Shown here in pieces: positions 26,418 to 38,345 of a DNA stretch of 64,000 bases. The notes beneath the pieces are model-generated. The model had not been told where the DNA came from. It did no database searches and saw only the letters and a list, made by a program, of their open reading frames with translations. Origin of the DNA: Parus major (lineage: Eukaryota > Chordata > Aves > Passeriformes > Paridae); the NCBI RefSeq assembly GCF_001522545.3, contig NC_031783.1, positions 3,346,532-3,410,531 of the forward strand. The letters run 5' to 3'. Position numbers and translations under genes: made by a program. Numbering within the stretch: position 1 is the stretch's first letter; every line of letters starts with the position of its first letter.

Positions 26418-29400
26418 TAGAAATTCAAAAGGGAAAATATGTTTTCATGGTTCAGAGTGTGTTGATAATGGTCAAAATTACCAGCAACCTTTCCCTTGAT
26501 TCCACTCAGGGGGATGTATCAGCTCTCCATGGAAGCATTTTCCTTCTGAGACCCAGCAGAACCCAGCAGAGACTTCAGGTGCTCCAAACAGAGGGTCTGA
26601 AACACCAATCCCATGGGGATTGCAGCTGTTGGGCAGCAGAGTCATCAAGGACTTGTTGGTTTTCATGAGATCTAGAGGTGTTCTTATTTCCACCTATTAC
26701 TAATTAAGTGGCAGGCATGACCAAAGTTTATTTTTCTATATAGAAAAAGCAGAAATTTAGTTATTTGTAGGGTGTGAGACGTGTTCAAGTAGCTGATATT
26801 TGCATGTTTTAGAGTTGCACTGGTGACATCTAAGAAAAACTGAATGAGAAATGGGGGTTCTGGTGTAGCATCAAGTAATCATCCTGAATTAGCAATAATA
26901 CTGCATTATGAGTAGCAGGAGTAATATTTCCATAAACCCAGGGGCAGGTTTGATAGTCAATGAGAGGAAGGTGAGAGTGCTCCACAAGTGAAGCAAAGGG
27001 AAAGATAGAAAAAATCAAATTGTCACTAATACATCAGAAGCAGATTCTATCTTTATTTCCTACTGTGGTTTATGAGATGAGCTGCTCTGAAAACAGAGAT
27101 GGCAAGGTGGTGATAAAGCATACCAAAACCCAAAAAATGTGCTAGAAATCCTCTTCAATATTTCAGTGTCAGGAATCTGGAGTTTGTCACCCTGTGGTTG
27201 GACTGGGGGGTTTTTTAGCAGGCACTCAGGAATCTGGAAGCTTCACAAGGTAATGAGAAAGGAAGATCAGTCGAGTGCTCCTGGCAAAGTCAGGAGCAAA
27301 GCTGGATTTCAGGAGAGAGGGATCTGACACAGATTTGTGTGGAGTGTACCTGTGTCCCAGCACAGTTCACAGAGGTGCTGCTCCACTCAAAGCTCTCCAG
27401 AGTCAAAATTAAGGGACCTGCAGGGCTTGTAGTCATTAGTGGTGCCACAGCACCTTCCACACAAAGTGCCTCGTTAGTGCTGTGCCTCTGACGAGCTGAT
27501 GTAATTACCCTCAGCCAACTTAAATTACCTGTCAGCTCCAACTGCAGGGACAGATTCTGGGAGCAGACTCTGATGAGGTTAACCAGGAGGAGGTTATGGG
27601 ATCACAAATTATAAATAACCCCATCAGGAACAAAACTTTGCTAATGGAGGTTTTCCTGTCTACCAGACAAAAATGCTGGAATTGGATGAAACTGAAGGAG
27701 TTCATTTTGGGGCGGGGGGAGAGGGAGTAAAGATGTAAATTTTCCTATTGTAAATGTGATTATTTGTTTCCAAGAAAGCTTGTGGAAAGTTCTTTATTGA
27801 TAGGAAAGTTAAAATCAGGTTTGGATCTCTTTAAAGCCAAGTTTGGATGCTTTTTACAGGGAAATTTGAAGTGATTTCAGTCAGAACTTGCCTTACAGGA
27901 GATAAGGCTGGTACAACAGCATTTTTCCTGTATTAATGCACTATAATTGCATTAATATTTATTATTAATATTATATTTAGCTATAATAATTATTACAATA
28001 AGTATTATTATTATTACTAAAGAGCATTTTCCTGTGCTCTTCCATCTTGAGTCCTGCTGTGGTATTGGGCTGTGACCTTTGGGATCCCTTTTTCCTTGGC
28101 AGCAGGTGAGGGATACTGGGATTTGCCAGTGGCCTCTCCCACTTCCTCTTGTAGCCAGAACATGTGTGGTGCTTAGAAAAGCTTTCTCATGGCCTCCTGT
28201 TTTTATGTCACATGGTTTTACCTCAGTTTGAACATAACTCACAACATGAAGATGGATAAACCTATCATTTGATTTCCATATTGCATATGGGGTATCTAAT
28301 CTGTATTTATGACATATAAGATTAATCCCACTCATGAGGAGAGGCCTTTATAATTCATTAGTGCCATCATGCTTGAGTTACAAACTGTTCCTTTCATTCA
28401 AGACAGAAAAACCCATGTCCTAGGAATGCTCATCATGCCTCTTATTTGTGAATTTATTACTCTTCTTAGTAATTTGAATGTAAAGGTATTTTTCAGTGAT
28501 AGTTACTGCATCAAACCTTGGACCATTTCTGTGAAAATGTGGCTGATTTGGCAGAAAATAGCTTTGTCCTTTTGGAAACAGAGCTGGAGAAGCTGGAGAT
28601 GTGGCTGGAGGAAAAGGGGGAGAAGGAAGCATTTGAGGTGTGTTTGGGTTGTGTTTGCTGTGCCTTTCCCCAGCCCTGCCTGGTGCTTTGGAATCAGGGC
28701 TGCCCTGCCCCTTTCCTGGCCACAGATGCTTCTTTACCTTTTTCATATGCAGAGATCCAGGGATTTTGGATGTCAGGATGAAACCTGACATGATCATTTA
28801 ATTTACTTAGCAGTTCCCAATTTGAATTTTTTATTTTTTTTTGGTTAGTCTATTTTATTGAGCTATTTAAAAAAGGACTGAAACTCTTCAACCATCCAAA
28901 ATTGGGTTTTTCTTTGTAGTGATTTTGGTCAGACTCTTCTTTCACTGAAACAGCCCCCACCCAGTATATATCTTCCTTTCAAGAGTTGTCTTCTTCCTTA
29001 TATTGAACTTATATTTTACAGCACATTCTGTAAATTCTGGGGAAACATCACATGATTTGATCAGTTTTCATTCCATTTGGAATATTTAGTGAGGTTTTAA
29101 AATTTTAATAATTTTGTTTTTAAGAAAGAACCCAAATGTTTGGGAGGTCCCAGTGACCTGATCTGGTGTTTCAGGGAGAGCTGTTTTCCCATGAATTTAA
29201 CTGTCCTTGTTCAGCTTTGCAACTTGCCTTTTTTTCCTAGAGCATCTTACAATTGATTCTCATTTTTCAGGCCAGCTTACACGGCCTTCCAACCTTTCAG
29301 GGACAAAATTTTGACCTATGTTGAGCAGCAATATGTAGAAAAAAATTGTTTTACTTGCCTTGCTGGGTTTGCTCGTGTCCTTTGCTGTTATGAGCCAGGA

Positions 29401-31354
29401 GAGTTGATTCAATAATTGGGGGATTCTGACTCTTGTGCTGGTTGAGTCCATTGGGTCACACTTGGACAATGAGCACTCTGTGATCCCCCAGTGCAGACAG
29501 CCCTCAGTGATTTGAATGAGGCTCTTTGAAACATTTATTCCTCTCCAGAAGGTGATTTTTCTGTTCCTTCTACCTGTGGGCTGAGAGGATTTGTTGCAGA
29601 AAGCTGTGCAAACAGATCTCGCTGCAGTTAGCTGCTCTTCTGAGAAGTTTTATCTGAAATTGCTTAATTGCCCTTTGCATATTTGTGTGAAACAGATGCT
29701 GCTCAGAAAGAGCAGGAGCTGTTTGACCGTGCTCAAGCTGATGCCTGGCTGTCAATATATTCTCTCATGTGGAAAAAAAAAGTGATTTTTATGAGGCTGG
29801 AGCTTTCCTGAGGGTGAGCCTCCCCTCTTTGCACAGGATTAAGAGTGATAAAAGCAGACTAGACAAAAGCAGATAAAATGCAACAAAACACAAAAATCAG
29901 CCCTGCTGTACCAGGGGCCATCTTGTGCCATTAGTATGCTGAGAAGAGTTTTGGTTGCATAATAACTGATGATTCATCCGTGGTGAGTTCCTTACCCCAG
30001 TTCACTGTGATTTCTCATACACCCTCCAGTTTTTATTACTTTGAGATCCCCATCTAAACTAAACCTCGGTTAAACACTGCAATAATGGTATAATTTTTCT
30101 CCAGTCTGCCGGTTCTATTAAATGTTATTAGTGTAGGAAGTTTGGCAGAAGCCATGGCATTTACACTGAGTTAAATACAAAACTCCACTGAGTCAAACAG
30201 CAAACTCCAGCTGTTCTGCAGCTCCAGATGTGTGGCTGGGGTCAGGCTGTTCCTGTGCTGTGATTTTCAGACTGGTGTGGGGTCCAGGAGCCCCCAGCTC
30301 CATCAGGACAGGACGTGGGATGGAGGAGATGGGGCTCACTGAACCCTGAGCTCCTCCAGCCCAGCAGGGGCTGGGTGCTCTGAGACTTCAGATCCAGACT
30401 CTGCTTCCCCCAGGCAGCTCCTGCAGCTGCCACTGCAGCTCCTGGGGGGGATCTGACAGCCCAGAGGGTTCTGCTGCTGCACAGGCACCCCAGGCCTGGG
30501 CCACAAGGAACAGGCACAGACAGGGCTGGGGGAACAGGCTCTGCACACATCTGGCACAGCTGGATGCTCTGTCTGTGGGTTAAGATATGGGGGAGTCTCT
30601 TAGGAGCACGCAAGGATTCAACAGAATGGTTTTGGGAGGGGGATCTGCCTGGAAATGGGACTGCAGCCCCCTTGGAGCCTCCTGTAACCATCTGGGCAGA
30701 TCCAGGTGATCTGGGTCAACAGCTTTGATTCCCCAGGCAAGCACTGCCCTATGCAGAGCTGCTGGAAGTCAGAGTTAAGGGGTTTTTGTTGTTGTTTTTG
30801 TTATTTTGATTCAGTTTTAAACAGTCCATGAGTGTCTGAGCCATAAATAAAATTCTGCAATTGCATTTAAGGCAGAAGCTCCCCTCAGGATATCCTTTCC
30901 CAGCTAAAAATCATTTGTGTTGACACCAGGAGCTACTGAGCCATTTGGCACCTTGTTGTCAGCCTCACCTGCAGGAGCAAGAGGCAGAGCCCAGGGCCTG
31001 AGCTGAGCTCTTGGGTGTCAGTCCTGGGTGGGCTCAGATCCTCTGGATGCCCTCCAGGTGTGTGACAGGCTTTTCCATCAGCTGAGCAGTGTCAGTCTCA
31101 AATGACCTCCTGACAAATGAGATCACAGCTCCGGTGCAATCAGAGGGGGTTGATTATTCGATGGAGCCCTCATTACTTGGAGAAGACAGAATGCGGCACC
31201 AAAACCAGCTCGTGGCTTGGAATGTAAATAACAATCTGTGAAGGCTTCAAAATAAATAATGCCATTAATCCAGAGTGTGCTCAGGGTGGGTTGTTTTTTT
31301 TATTATTTGTTGAAAGGAATCCAAAGCAATAGTGTTATTTACTCCCAGAATAAT

Positions 31355-31368
31355 GTTACTATAGTAAC
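31355..31368. promoter_or_regulatory. Perfect 14-bp palindrome, RFX X-box-like
   Basis: GTTACTATAGTAAC is its own reverse complement and has the GTTRC...GYAAC shape of an RFX X-box, though the inner bases differ from the best consensus. The palindrome is seen directly. RFX binding is inference, and no promoter was identified nearby. Confidence 0.3.
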
Positions 31369-31625
31369 TATTGTACTTCATAGTTAGCAGTGCACAGGAG
31401 TTGTGAAGTTACTTGGGGGGAGATGAGAAATTTGTCCAATAATTGGTTGTTTCAATAAAACAGGTGCTTGCCTGCCTTGAGGAGAGCCTGAGTGCAGCAG
31501 AGGCTCTGGGTGAGGTGTGGGAGAGGAGAGCAGAGGAAGAGTGCTGGATGTGATTTGCACTACACCAAGTTGGCTCTTTGTTGGGATTGTTTTCCCGTGG
31601 TGGTTTTGCAATGTGGGCTGTGGGG

Positions 31626-31639
31626 GTAACCATGGAAAC
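31626..31639. promoter_or_regulatory. RFX X-box-like site
   Basis: GTAACCATGGAAAC fits the X-box pattern GTNRCC-N2-RGYAAC with one mismatch (A for Y). It lies about 270 bp from the perfect palindrome at 31355. Single motif matches occur by chance, so this is only a candidate. Confidence 0.3.
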
Positions 31640-33208
31640 AGAGACTCTACACACCGAGGACTTGAGCACCGTGTGTGAGAGTCCTTCAGACAGGCTCAAC
31701 TCGGTTATTGGAGATGGAAAGCTGCAGGGATCTCACACAGGGAAGGGAAAAGTTGTTTTGCTGTGATTCCCCAAAGGCCAGAGTGGCTGCCCAAGGCTGC
31801 CCTGCAGCTGCCCAGATGTGCAGTCTGGAGGGACTGGGGAGCAGCTGGGGGAGTCCTTAAGGAGCTCTGGGATTTGTCCTGTGCTTTGTAGGCTCTGGTG
31901 TTTGGGAGATCAAATATTTGGGAGTGTGGCTTCACCTCCTCAGGCCTCATCAGGGATGACTGGGAGCAGGAGAGGACAGGACATCCCCATCCTACAAAAT
32001 CCAGGCTCGCTCTTTGCTTAAAGCAGGTCCTGAGCAGGCGTGAGGAGAGTAGGGAAGAACCTATTTGGTGTTCATTTCTTTTTCTGCTTTCCTGGCCCAG
32101 GTTTCCACACTCACTGGTGTGTTTCCTGCATGTTCCAAGGTGTTAAAACTGACACTGTGTGCTCCCTGTGCTTTTGCAGAGTGAAATTTGGAACATATTT
32201 TACACTAGCTAAAATTATATTTAGCAGCACAGTGAGACACAAATCCTGGGAAGACTCTGTTTGGTGTGCTGGCTCGGTTTTTAACACTGTAGTTAGTGCT
32301 GTGCTACAAAAATATTTCCATCCTCTCCTTATTTTAGTGGAATTCTAAATTACATCCAGGCAATTTGTTAACTAAAAAGCCAGGGTGGGGTTGAAAACAA
32401 ACCACAAACTTATTCTGGGGTAAGCAGGAAACTAATTGTAAGACTTCTGTAGGATAACAGTGAAGAGTAGTTCTGTATTAAAAGTTAAGAGGTTTAGGCA
32501 TTTAGAAAGTTATGATACACTGAATTTCTTAAAGTGTTTCAGGGTTATGAGGGCCATGGGAAAGGATTATTCAAACAATTTGGAAATATTAGTACATGCC
32601 AATGAAACTTTCTATTGTCAGTGACTATGGCTTTTTTTTTGGTCAGAAAAAAAGATTTGGTTAATTAATGTATTTCTGATTACTTTTAGAGTGCAATATG
32701 TGGTAGGTAATATGCAAGCTGGTTATTGCCTTAGATTCATTTCTCTGTCAGTCTGAATTATTAAAGCAATTATAATTCACCATCCAAAGGTCTGAAGGAA
32801 GTAATATATGCTTTAAATTTCATGAAACACTTTACTAATGAAAATCCCCAGCGATGTTAAGAGTAGTATTAATGTGCAGAAGGTGAGCAGGGTTTTATCC
32901 GGTCTGACAATAAAATGTGATAGACTGGAAGAATTCTTTATGAATAAATTTTAAATTAGTGCATGTCTAAACCACTTTTGCATAGAACATAGAATTTGCT
33001 GTAAAAGAATATGGTCTGTAGCAGTTACCCATGGGATTCATTGACATATTTCCAATTAACTCTTAGAGTGAAAACCCAAATGGAACATAAATATATCAAA
33101 CATCTGAATTGGAGTAAACTACTTCCCTGTAGAAGGCATTGACAAGATTTGCCCCAAGTCCAGATGCTGTTACCCATGTCAGTGTCCTTTTTATTTCCTT
33201 CCATGATG

Positions 33209-33330
33209 TATTCCTTATATATATATATATATATGTAAGGAATATATATATATAAATATATATAAAATATGTTATATATATATATTTATAAAATAAATAT
33301 AAAATATATTATATATAAAATAGAAATTTA
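33209..33330. repeat. (TA)n microsatellite with inverted flanks
   Basis: TATTCCTTA (33209-33217) and its exact reverse complement TAAGGAATA (33236-33244) enclose a pure TA core ending in a single G, making a near-perfect 36-base hairpin. Impure (TA)n/(TAAA)n sequence continues to about 33330. Confidence 0.92.
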
Positions 33331-33609
33331 AAAATAACAGTGGCTATCTGAAGTTTATTCTGGACTAAAACAAGGATTCAGGAATATAATGGTAACAAAA
33401 ATTACTGAATTTTGTTCTTTTCAATTCTTGCACAAGACTAATTGCTGTTGCCCTAATAATTCAAACCACTTAAGCAAACATTTTAATTGAAAAAAATGTG
33501 ATGTTATTTGTAGCTTTTTTAAAAGACTTTGAATGGTGCAGAAGAGGAAGGAAAAGTAGGATTACACAAAATATTTGTGATTTGTGAAGTAATTTTGGTA
33601 AGTTCTTCA

Positions 33610-33897
33610 GATATATTTATATTTATGTTTATGTTTATATCTACGTTTATATTTATATCTTGAATTATAATTATATCTTAATTGAAAATATTTATTCAAT
33701 ACTGTATTCCTAATCTAATGTTTATATTTATATCTATGTTCATATTTATATCTATGTTCATATTTATATCTATGTTCATATTTATATCTATGTTTATATT
33801 TATATCTATGTTTATATCTATATCTATATCTATGTTTATATCTATATCTATGTTTATGTTTATATTTATGTTTATATTTATATTTATATTAAAAATT
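33610..33897. repeat. AT-rich minisatellite, 18-bp unit decaying to 12/6-bp units
   Basis: From about 33721 the 18-mer ATTTATATCTATGTTCAT recurs several times in tandem, then passes into shorter ATATCT and ATGTTT units up to 33897. A looser ATGTTTATATTT copy lies at 33610-33660, separated by 33661-33720, which includes a 31-bp segment repeated elsewhere. Both strands stay open because 18, 12 and 6 are multiples of 3, giving artefactual repeating peptides (MFIFIS units on plus, NIDI units on minus). Confidence 0.93.
33680..33710. repeat. 31-bp dispersed repeat, copy A
   Basis: Exact match over 31 bases to 37295-37325 in the same orientation. It begins AATTGAAAATATTT and ends ATACTGTATTCC. Flanks differ on both sides. 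Identity unknown. Confidence 0.9.
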
Positions 33898-36230
33898 AAG
33901 TAGAGCAGCGTGCCAGCAGGGGCAAAGCAGGTTTTTAGCTGCTGGTGCAGGACAAAAGCAGTGAGAATGCTCTGTGAGGGTGAAATCAGCTGAGCTGCTG
34001 ATTTATAGCAGCACATTAATGTGGAACTCATCCCCTCCACAACTGCAATTCAATGTCCAAGGGAAAACAAACCTTTCCCCAACTTCCAATTTGACTTCTA
34101 CAGCTCCTTTAGTCCAAGTGTTTGACTTGACCCACAGAGCTGCAAATGCCTTTCCCTCCCCTCCATGGGGGATAATGCAGCCCTAGGGTCAGCCTGGGGC
34201 TGGGGTGGCTGTTCCCTTCCCCAGGGCTGGGGAATTCAGCTCTCAGTGCTCACCTGGCAGGGCAGGGCTCGTCCTCCACCTCACCCTGCCAGCACAGCTA
34301 ATGGCTCTCCAGGAGCCCCATGGATCTTCATAAAAAATGGAAATGGTTTTGCCCCTTCATTTTAATTAACATTATGTCTACATTGCGATGATAATGGATA
34401 ATTAAGTGAGTTACCTTGACATTGGAATGTTCTTGGAAATAATTTACTGTGCAATTTCATTAGGTTGAAGGCATTTGTCTATTTTATTTTGTGTGGAAGT
34501 TTCATCATAAATATTTCTGAATATGATTTATATATAAACTAATTATCATTCACAGAGTCAGGACTTTCCAAACTGCAAAATTCATTCTGTGCATTTTAAA
34601 AATCTTTTTGTGACCGTACATAGAATGTATCTATTACTTCAAATAAATATTCCTTTGCTTGTTTATTTTTCCCTGAAGTCTCCAGTCATCTGTTACTCTG
34701 TAAACACATGAAGAGGCACACAGGCATTCTCATGTAGTTTTATTTTGGGGACAGCAGAATTTGGCTTCATAAGGGGTGGTTTACTGCACTTCAGAGAAAA
34801 GTGTGAATCAATGAAAATGGTTCTTCAATAAAATCAGAAAGGAACATAAAGAGACAATTTTTACCTGTGTTTATTCACCTAAATGGTTGCATTTTGGCCA
34901 GCTGTGGTACTGCCCTGTAGCATCCTTGTTCAAAAAGAACATGAAAATGATAAAATGAACTTTTAGGCTTAGTAAGGACCGTGTCTTGTTCATAAGTCTT
35001 TTTGCATATCTATTTCTAAAGAAAGGGGGGGACCCATCAGAAAAATCCTTCAGCAGCAGTTCTGCTCCTCAGCTCCTTGCAGGGTCACGGCCTCAATTCA
35101 CAGAAATGCTGAACTGGGTTTTGTGCTGCAGGAGACTCAAAATGCCACTGCAGAACTTCTGTGCTTGAGAGGCCCCCACAGCTCCCCTAAATAGTGATGG
35201 GATTGCAAACTGCTACTGCTGTACTGTTTTCTAGTTATTTGGCATAATTCTATCAAAATATGAATTTCACACATCCCATGGAAGGGGTCATTAAGAGCAA
35301 TATTTTATTGGTAATTTCTGATGTGTGAGAACTAAGAGAAGGCCACAGTTTCCTTCCAAGAGGTTGTCAAATACACTGCAAAAATCACTTCTAATGTCAG
35401 ATCTGTAGAAGAATTGTTGGGAGATCTGCTGCTTTTGTGATGCAAAGTATCAACTGCATTGTGGAAAACAAATTCCAGTTGTTTGTTTTGAAATACAGTG
35501 AATTGTCCTGTCCCAGCACTGCTGGTTTGCACCCCGTGGACAGGAACAAGGGGAGGGGATGAAGAGAAAGGGAAGTGAATAATATTTTGAGAATAGGAAC
35601 TTTAGCACAGTGCTTACACAGATGATGTAACACAGTGATCTGTGAAAGAACATTTTATTGCAGGAAATACAGTAGCAGCCATAACCAGACTATTCAATGG
35701 TACAAGAATATCAGGTGTCTCCTGGAAGCTCTGTGGAGTATTGTTTGGTAACATTGCTCTGTCTGTAATTAATCTCTCTGAAGCCTAATCCTGCACTTGA
35801 TTCTCCCAGGGAAACTGGAAACTCAGGACCTGGGGTTACTTGGGCTGCATTTTGCTGTTGATTGAGTTGTCTGCTGGATCTGTGGGAACAAAAGGGCAAT
35901 TTAAGTTTCCACACAGCAGATGAATCCATGTGTTAATATTTGAGATGGACCAATCTGTAACAGCCAGTGACACACTTCCATTTTTCTGTGTCTCTCAGCT
36001 GAAATCTGGACATGTTTGCACTGAAACATCTGAGAGAAACAGGGCAGGCAAAGAGTTTGGGCTTTGTCTTCTCCTTGTCCTGTCCAGTTCCATCCCTGTT
36101 GTGCATTAGCCAGTTGAAATAAGGATCATTTGAGGATCCCTGGGGTTTGGTGATGCTGCATCCCCCGTGAAGGGCTCCAGGTGCCTCCCTGGTGAGTGTG
36201 CACAGCCCAGTGAGGCACTGCTGTTGGGAA

Positions 36231-36260
36231 TTGGGATTTTGTGGGATTTTGTGGGATTTG
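36231..36260. repeat. 10-bp tandem repeat, 3 copies
   Basis: TTGGGATTTT, GTGGGATTTT and GTGGGATTTG in tandem. Slippage repeat within a GC-rich patch. Confidence 0.9.
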
Positions 36261-36797
36261 CCCTTGGCTGGTGAGCAGCAGCAGGGCCAGGAAGGTGCTG
36301 CAGTACCATGGGTTGGTGGCAGAGCCCTGGCACAGCTCCCTGGGCAGCTGCTGCAAGGACCAGCCTGGGCTCTCCGTGCCACCCCGAGGGACAGCAGGAA
36401 CAGGAGCTGGCTGGGTGACCCCAGTCTGGGGGGACACAGAGCCCCAAATCTCTCAGAACTCAAACTCTCTCTCCTGTCCAGCCTGCAGTGTGCAGCCAGC
36501 CCAGCCCACAAATCACCACTGGTGATTTGGTGAGTCCCTTTTCCCCAGAGTTTCTTCCACCAGGATTGGAGACTGAAGATCTCCTTTTACCCATCCCCTT
36601 AAGACATCTTAGTTCAGGCAGCCAGCAGAAAAATAACACCAATTTGTGCTGGCAGCTCCCCACCATCAGGATTTTGCTGCAGAGGGATGCTCTGGAGAAC
36701 TATTGCACCTTTTCTTGTTTGCTTTCCCCCCTCACAGTTCTTTAATGAGGAAATACTCCAGGCTTGAATTTTCTCTCCTCTTAAATATTGATTCATA

Positions 36798-36816
36798 CAT
36801 TGACTTTAATGGGAGC
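36798..36816. repeat. Possible relic of an ancient amniote repeat
   Basis: CATTGACTTTAATGGGAGC matches 52629-52647 (CATTAACCTTAATGGGAGC) at 17 of 19 positions and resembles the CATTGACTTCAATGGGAG motif I recall from widespread old repeats in turtle, crocodile and bird genomes. The family assignment is from memory and tentative. Confidence 0.3.
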
Positions 36817-37294
36817 AGAGTTGGATAATGCTAATTAATTAATAATTAATACTAAATAATTCCTAGCCTAACCTAAATTACAGATCAAAAATCCACTCAC
36901 ACTGGCAGAGCTATTTAACAGAGGAAAACTGGAATGAGCACATATTTAAGTTCCACTCTAAAAACTATCCCTGCCATCTTTCTGCAGATTATCCTTCCAT
37001 CAGTAATTTGTCATTAGGCCATCTAACTGAAATAGATATCAAGAAATATCAAGACAGGTATCAAGAGACATCAATAAATTTACTTTTATTTTCATGAAGG
37101 AGTCAGGCTTGCCAAAGCTAAATAGAATGGAAGATTTTTGGAAAGGCAGATCCTCAGATCAGATCATTAACATGCATGCAGGGAGGATGAAAAGGATTGA
37201 AGGTAACACTATAGCAGGATGCTTTTTTCCTACTGCAACACTTTCTTTTTATTTTTGTACTTTAGATACCGTATAACCTGTTTTAAAAATCTAA

Positions 37295-37325
37295 AATTGA
37301 AAATATTTATTCAATACTGTATTCC
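37295..37325. repeat. 31-bp dispersed repeat, copy B
   Basis: Exact copy of 33680-33710. Immediately downstream, CAGTGTC (37325-37331) and GACACTG (37355-37361) form a 7-bp inverted repeat, with CAATA (37312-37316) and TATTG (37363-37367) offset just outside it. Copy B may therefore sit at the edge of a small hairpin-like element. Confidence 0.9.
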
Positions 37326-37939
37326 AGTGTCAGAGTTCTTCATTTATGAATGTCGACACTGATATTGAAAATACTATGTGTTCTGTGCTTTATCCACGAC
37401 CATTATACAAGAAATTTCCATGAAGAAAATGTTTAAAGCACATTTCACAATGGCTTAAATAAGTCTGTTCTATAGTTCTCTTTCACAAGTTTTTTTCTAT
37501 GCTGCAGCTAATATGACTTTCAGATCAATTTAAATACATTCCCAACTTCATGTCTCGTTGAATAGTGTTACTCCATACAGAATATATAAAATATAAACTA
37601 TTCTTCAGATCTCAGAGGGGAGCCAGTTCACATTTTTGAGGGCAAGAATGTTGCTTTAACCTTTGTGAACACCTGGATGACACAAAACACAGAGATGGCT
37701 GAAATACCTGAAGTTTGTCTGCTTTTGGAAAGGAATTGTGTCTGTGCTCTTTCTGTCTCTGCATAAAAGGAGCCTCATTTTTGAGCCTGCACCCTGGCTC
37801 CTGCTCCTGTGCCAGTGTCAGTGCTGGCAGCTCTGACATCAGGGTGATAGACAAGGCTGCCATGCTAACAAAGGCTTGATCACAGTCCTACACTCCTTGT
37901 ACAAAAGAAGGGTTTTTTCCTTCCTTTCTGCTATTTTTC

Positions 37940-37953
37940 TTTTTTTTTTTTTT
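37940..37953. repeat. Poly-T tract (T14)
   Basis: Homopolymer with no attached element recognised. Confidence 0.9.
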
Positions 37954-38345
37954 AAATAGAACACAAAGTATGAAGGCTCATCTAAGTAGGAAAGATTCAT
38001 CAAAATCTCTAATTAAATACATGACAGCTGGTGAATTAGAGCATTCTGTCTCAGCACTGCCATCCTATAATACTTCATAATCCTGAGAGTCCAAAGTATG
38101 AATTAATTATGCTTATAAGTATCCTAGATAACCAACTAAAGGGGAAAAAAATAATCACAAGCCACCCTGAAAGGTCTCTGAGAACATGGGCAGTGCTGCT
38201 AATCACCAGTGACTATGACCAAGTTATTCCCAGATTACCAGGCTTTGGACAGGTTTTGAGTGAGAATATGCTGGTATTACAAGAGTATTTGGTTAAAGAA
38301 ACTGCTTGTTTTTAAAATAATGTGTTAAAAAAGCACTTTTAGAAG

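Larger units (their letters stand above)
21845..33208. other. Unique non-coding DNA, few small repeats
   Basis: No exon or large repeat was recognised. GC-richer, CpG-poor patches at 23820-24170, 24420-24860, 28570-28720, 30230-30700 and 31480-32010 account for most of the longer open frames. AT-rich tracts at 25700-26060 and 32460-33000 look like possible conserved non-coding DNA. RFX-like palindromes lie at 31355-31368 and 31626-31639 (see findings). Confidence 0.5.
33898..38345. other. Unique non-coding DNA
   Basis: GC-richer patches at 34150-34320 and 36150-36520 hold overlapping open frames on both strands, including the longest frame free of N in the window (192 codons, minus, 35933-36511). 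The peptides are compositionally biased and match no family I know. 34340-34700 and 36780-37060 are AT-rich. No gene was recognised. Confidence 0.5.

Noticed and set aside
28518..28781. 87-codon frame with a Glu/Leu/Lys-rich, coiled-coil-like start
   Set aside because: The charged part is only about 35 residues and comes from a GAG/CTG-rich purine tract; no homology was recognised.
30230..30560. Possible CpG island or promoter in the GC-rich patch
   Set aside because: GC-rich but with very few CpG dinucleotides.
30242..30691. 149-codon minus-strand frame
   Set aside because: Pro/Ser/Ala-biased, no domain, CpG-poor GC patch, and no splice or promoter support.
35933..36511. 192-codon minus-strand frame, the longest without N
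   Set aside because: Two further frames are open on the same strand and others on the plus strand over the same GC-rich patch. The peptide is biased in composition, has no recognisable domain, and no promoter or splice context stands out.
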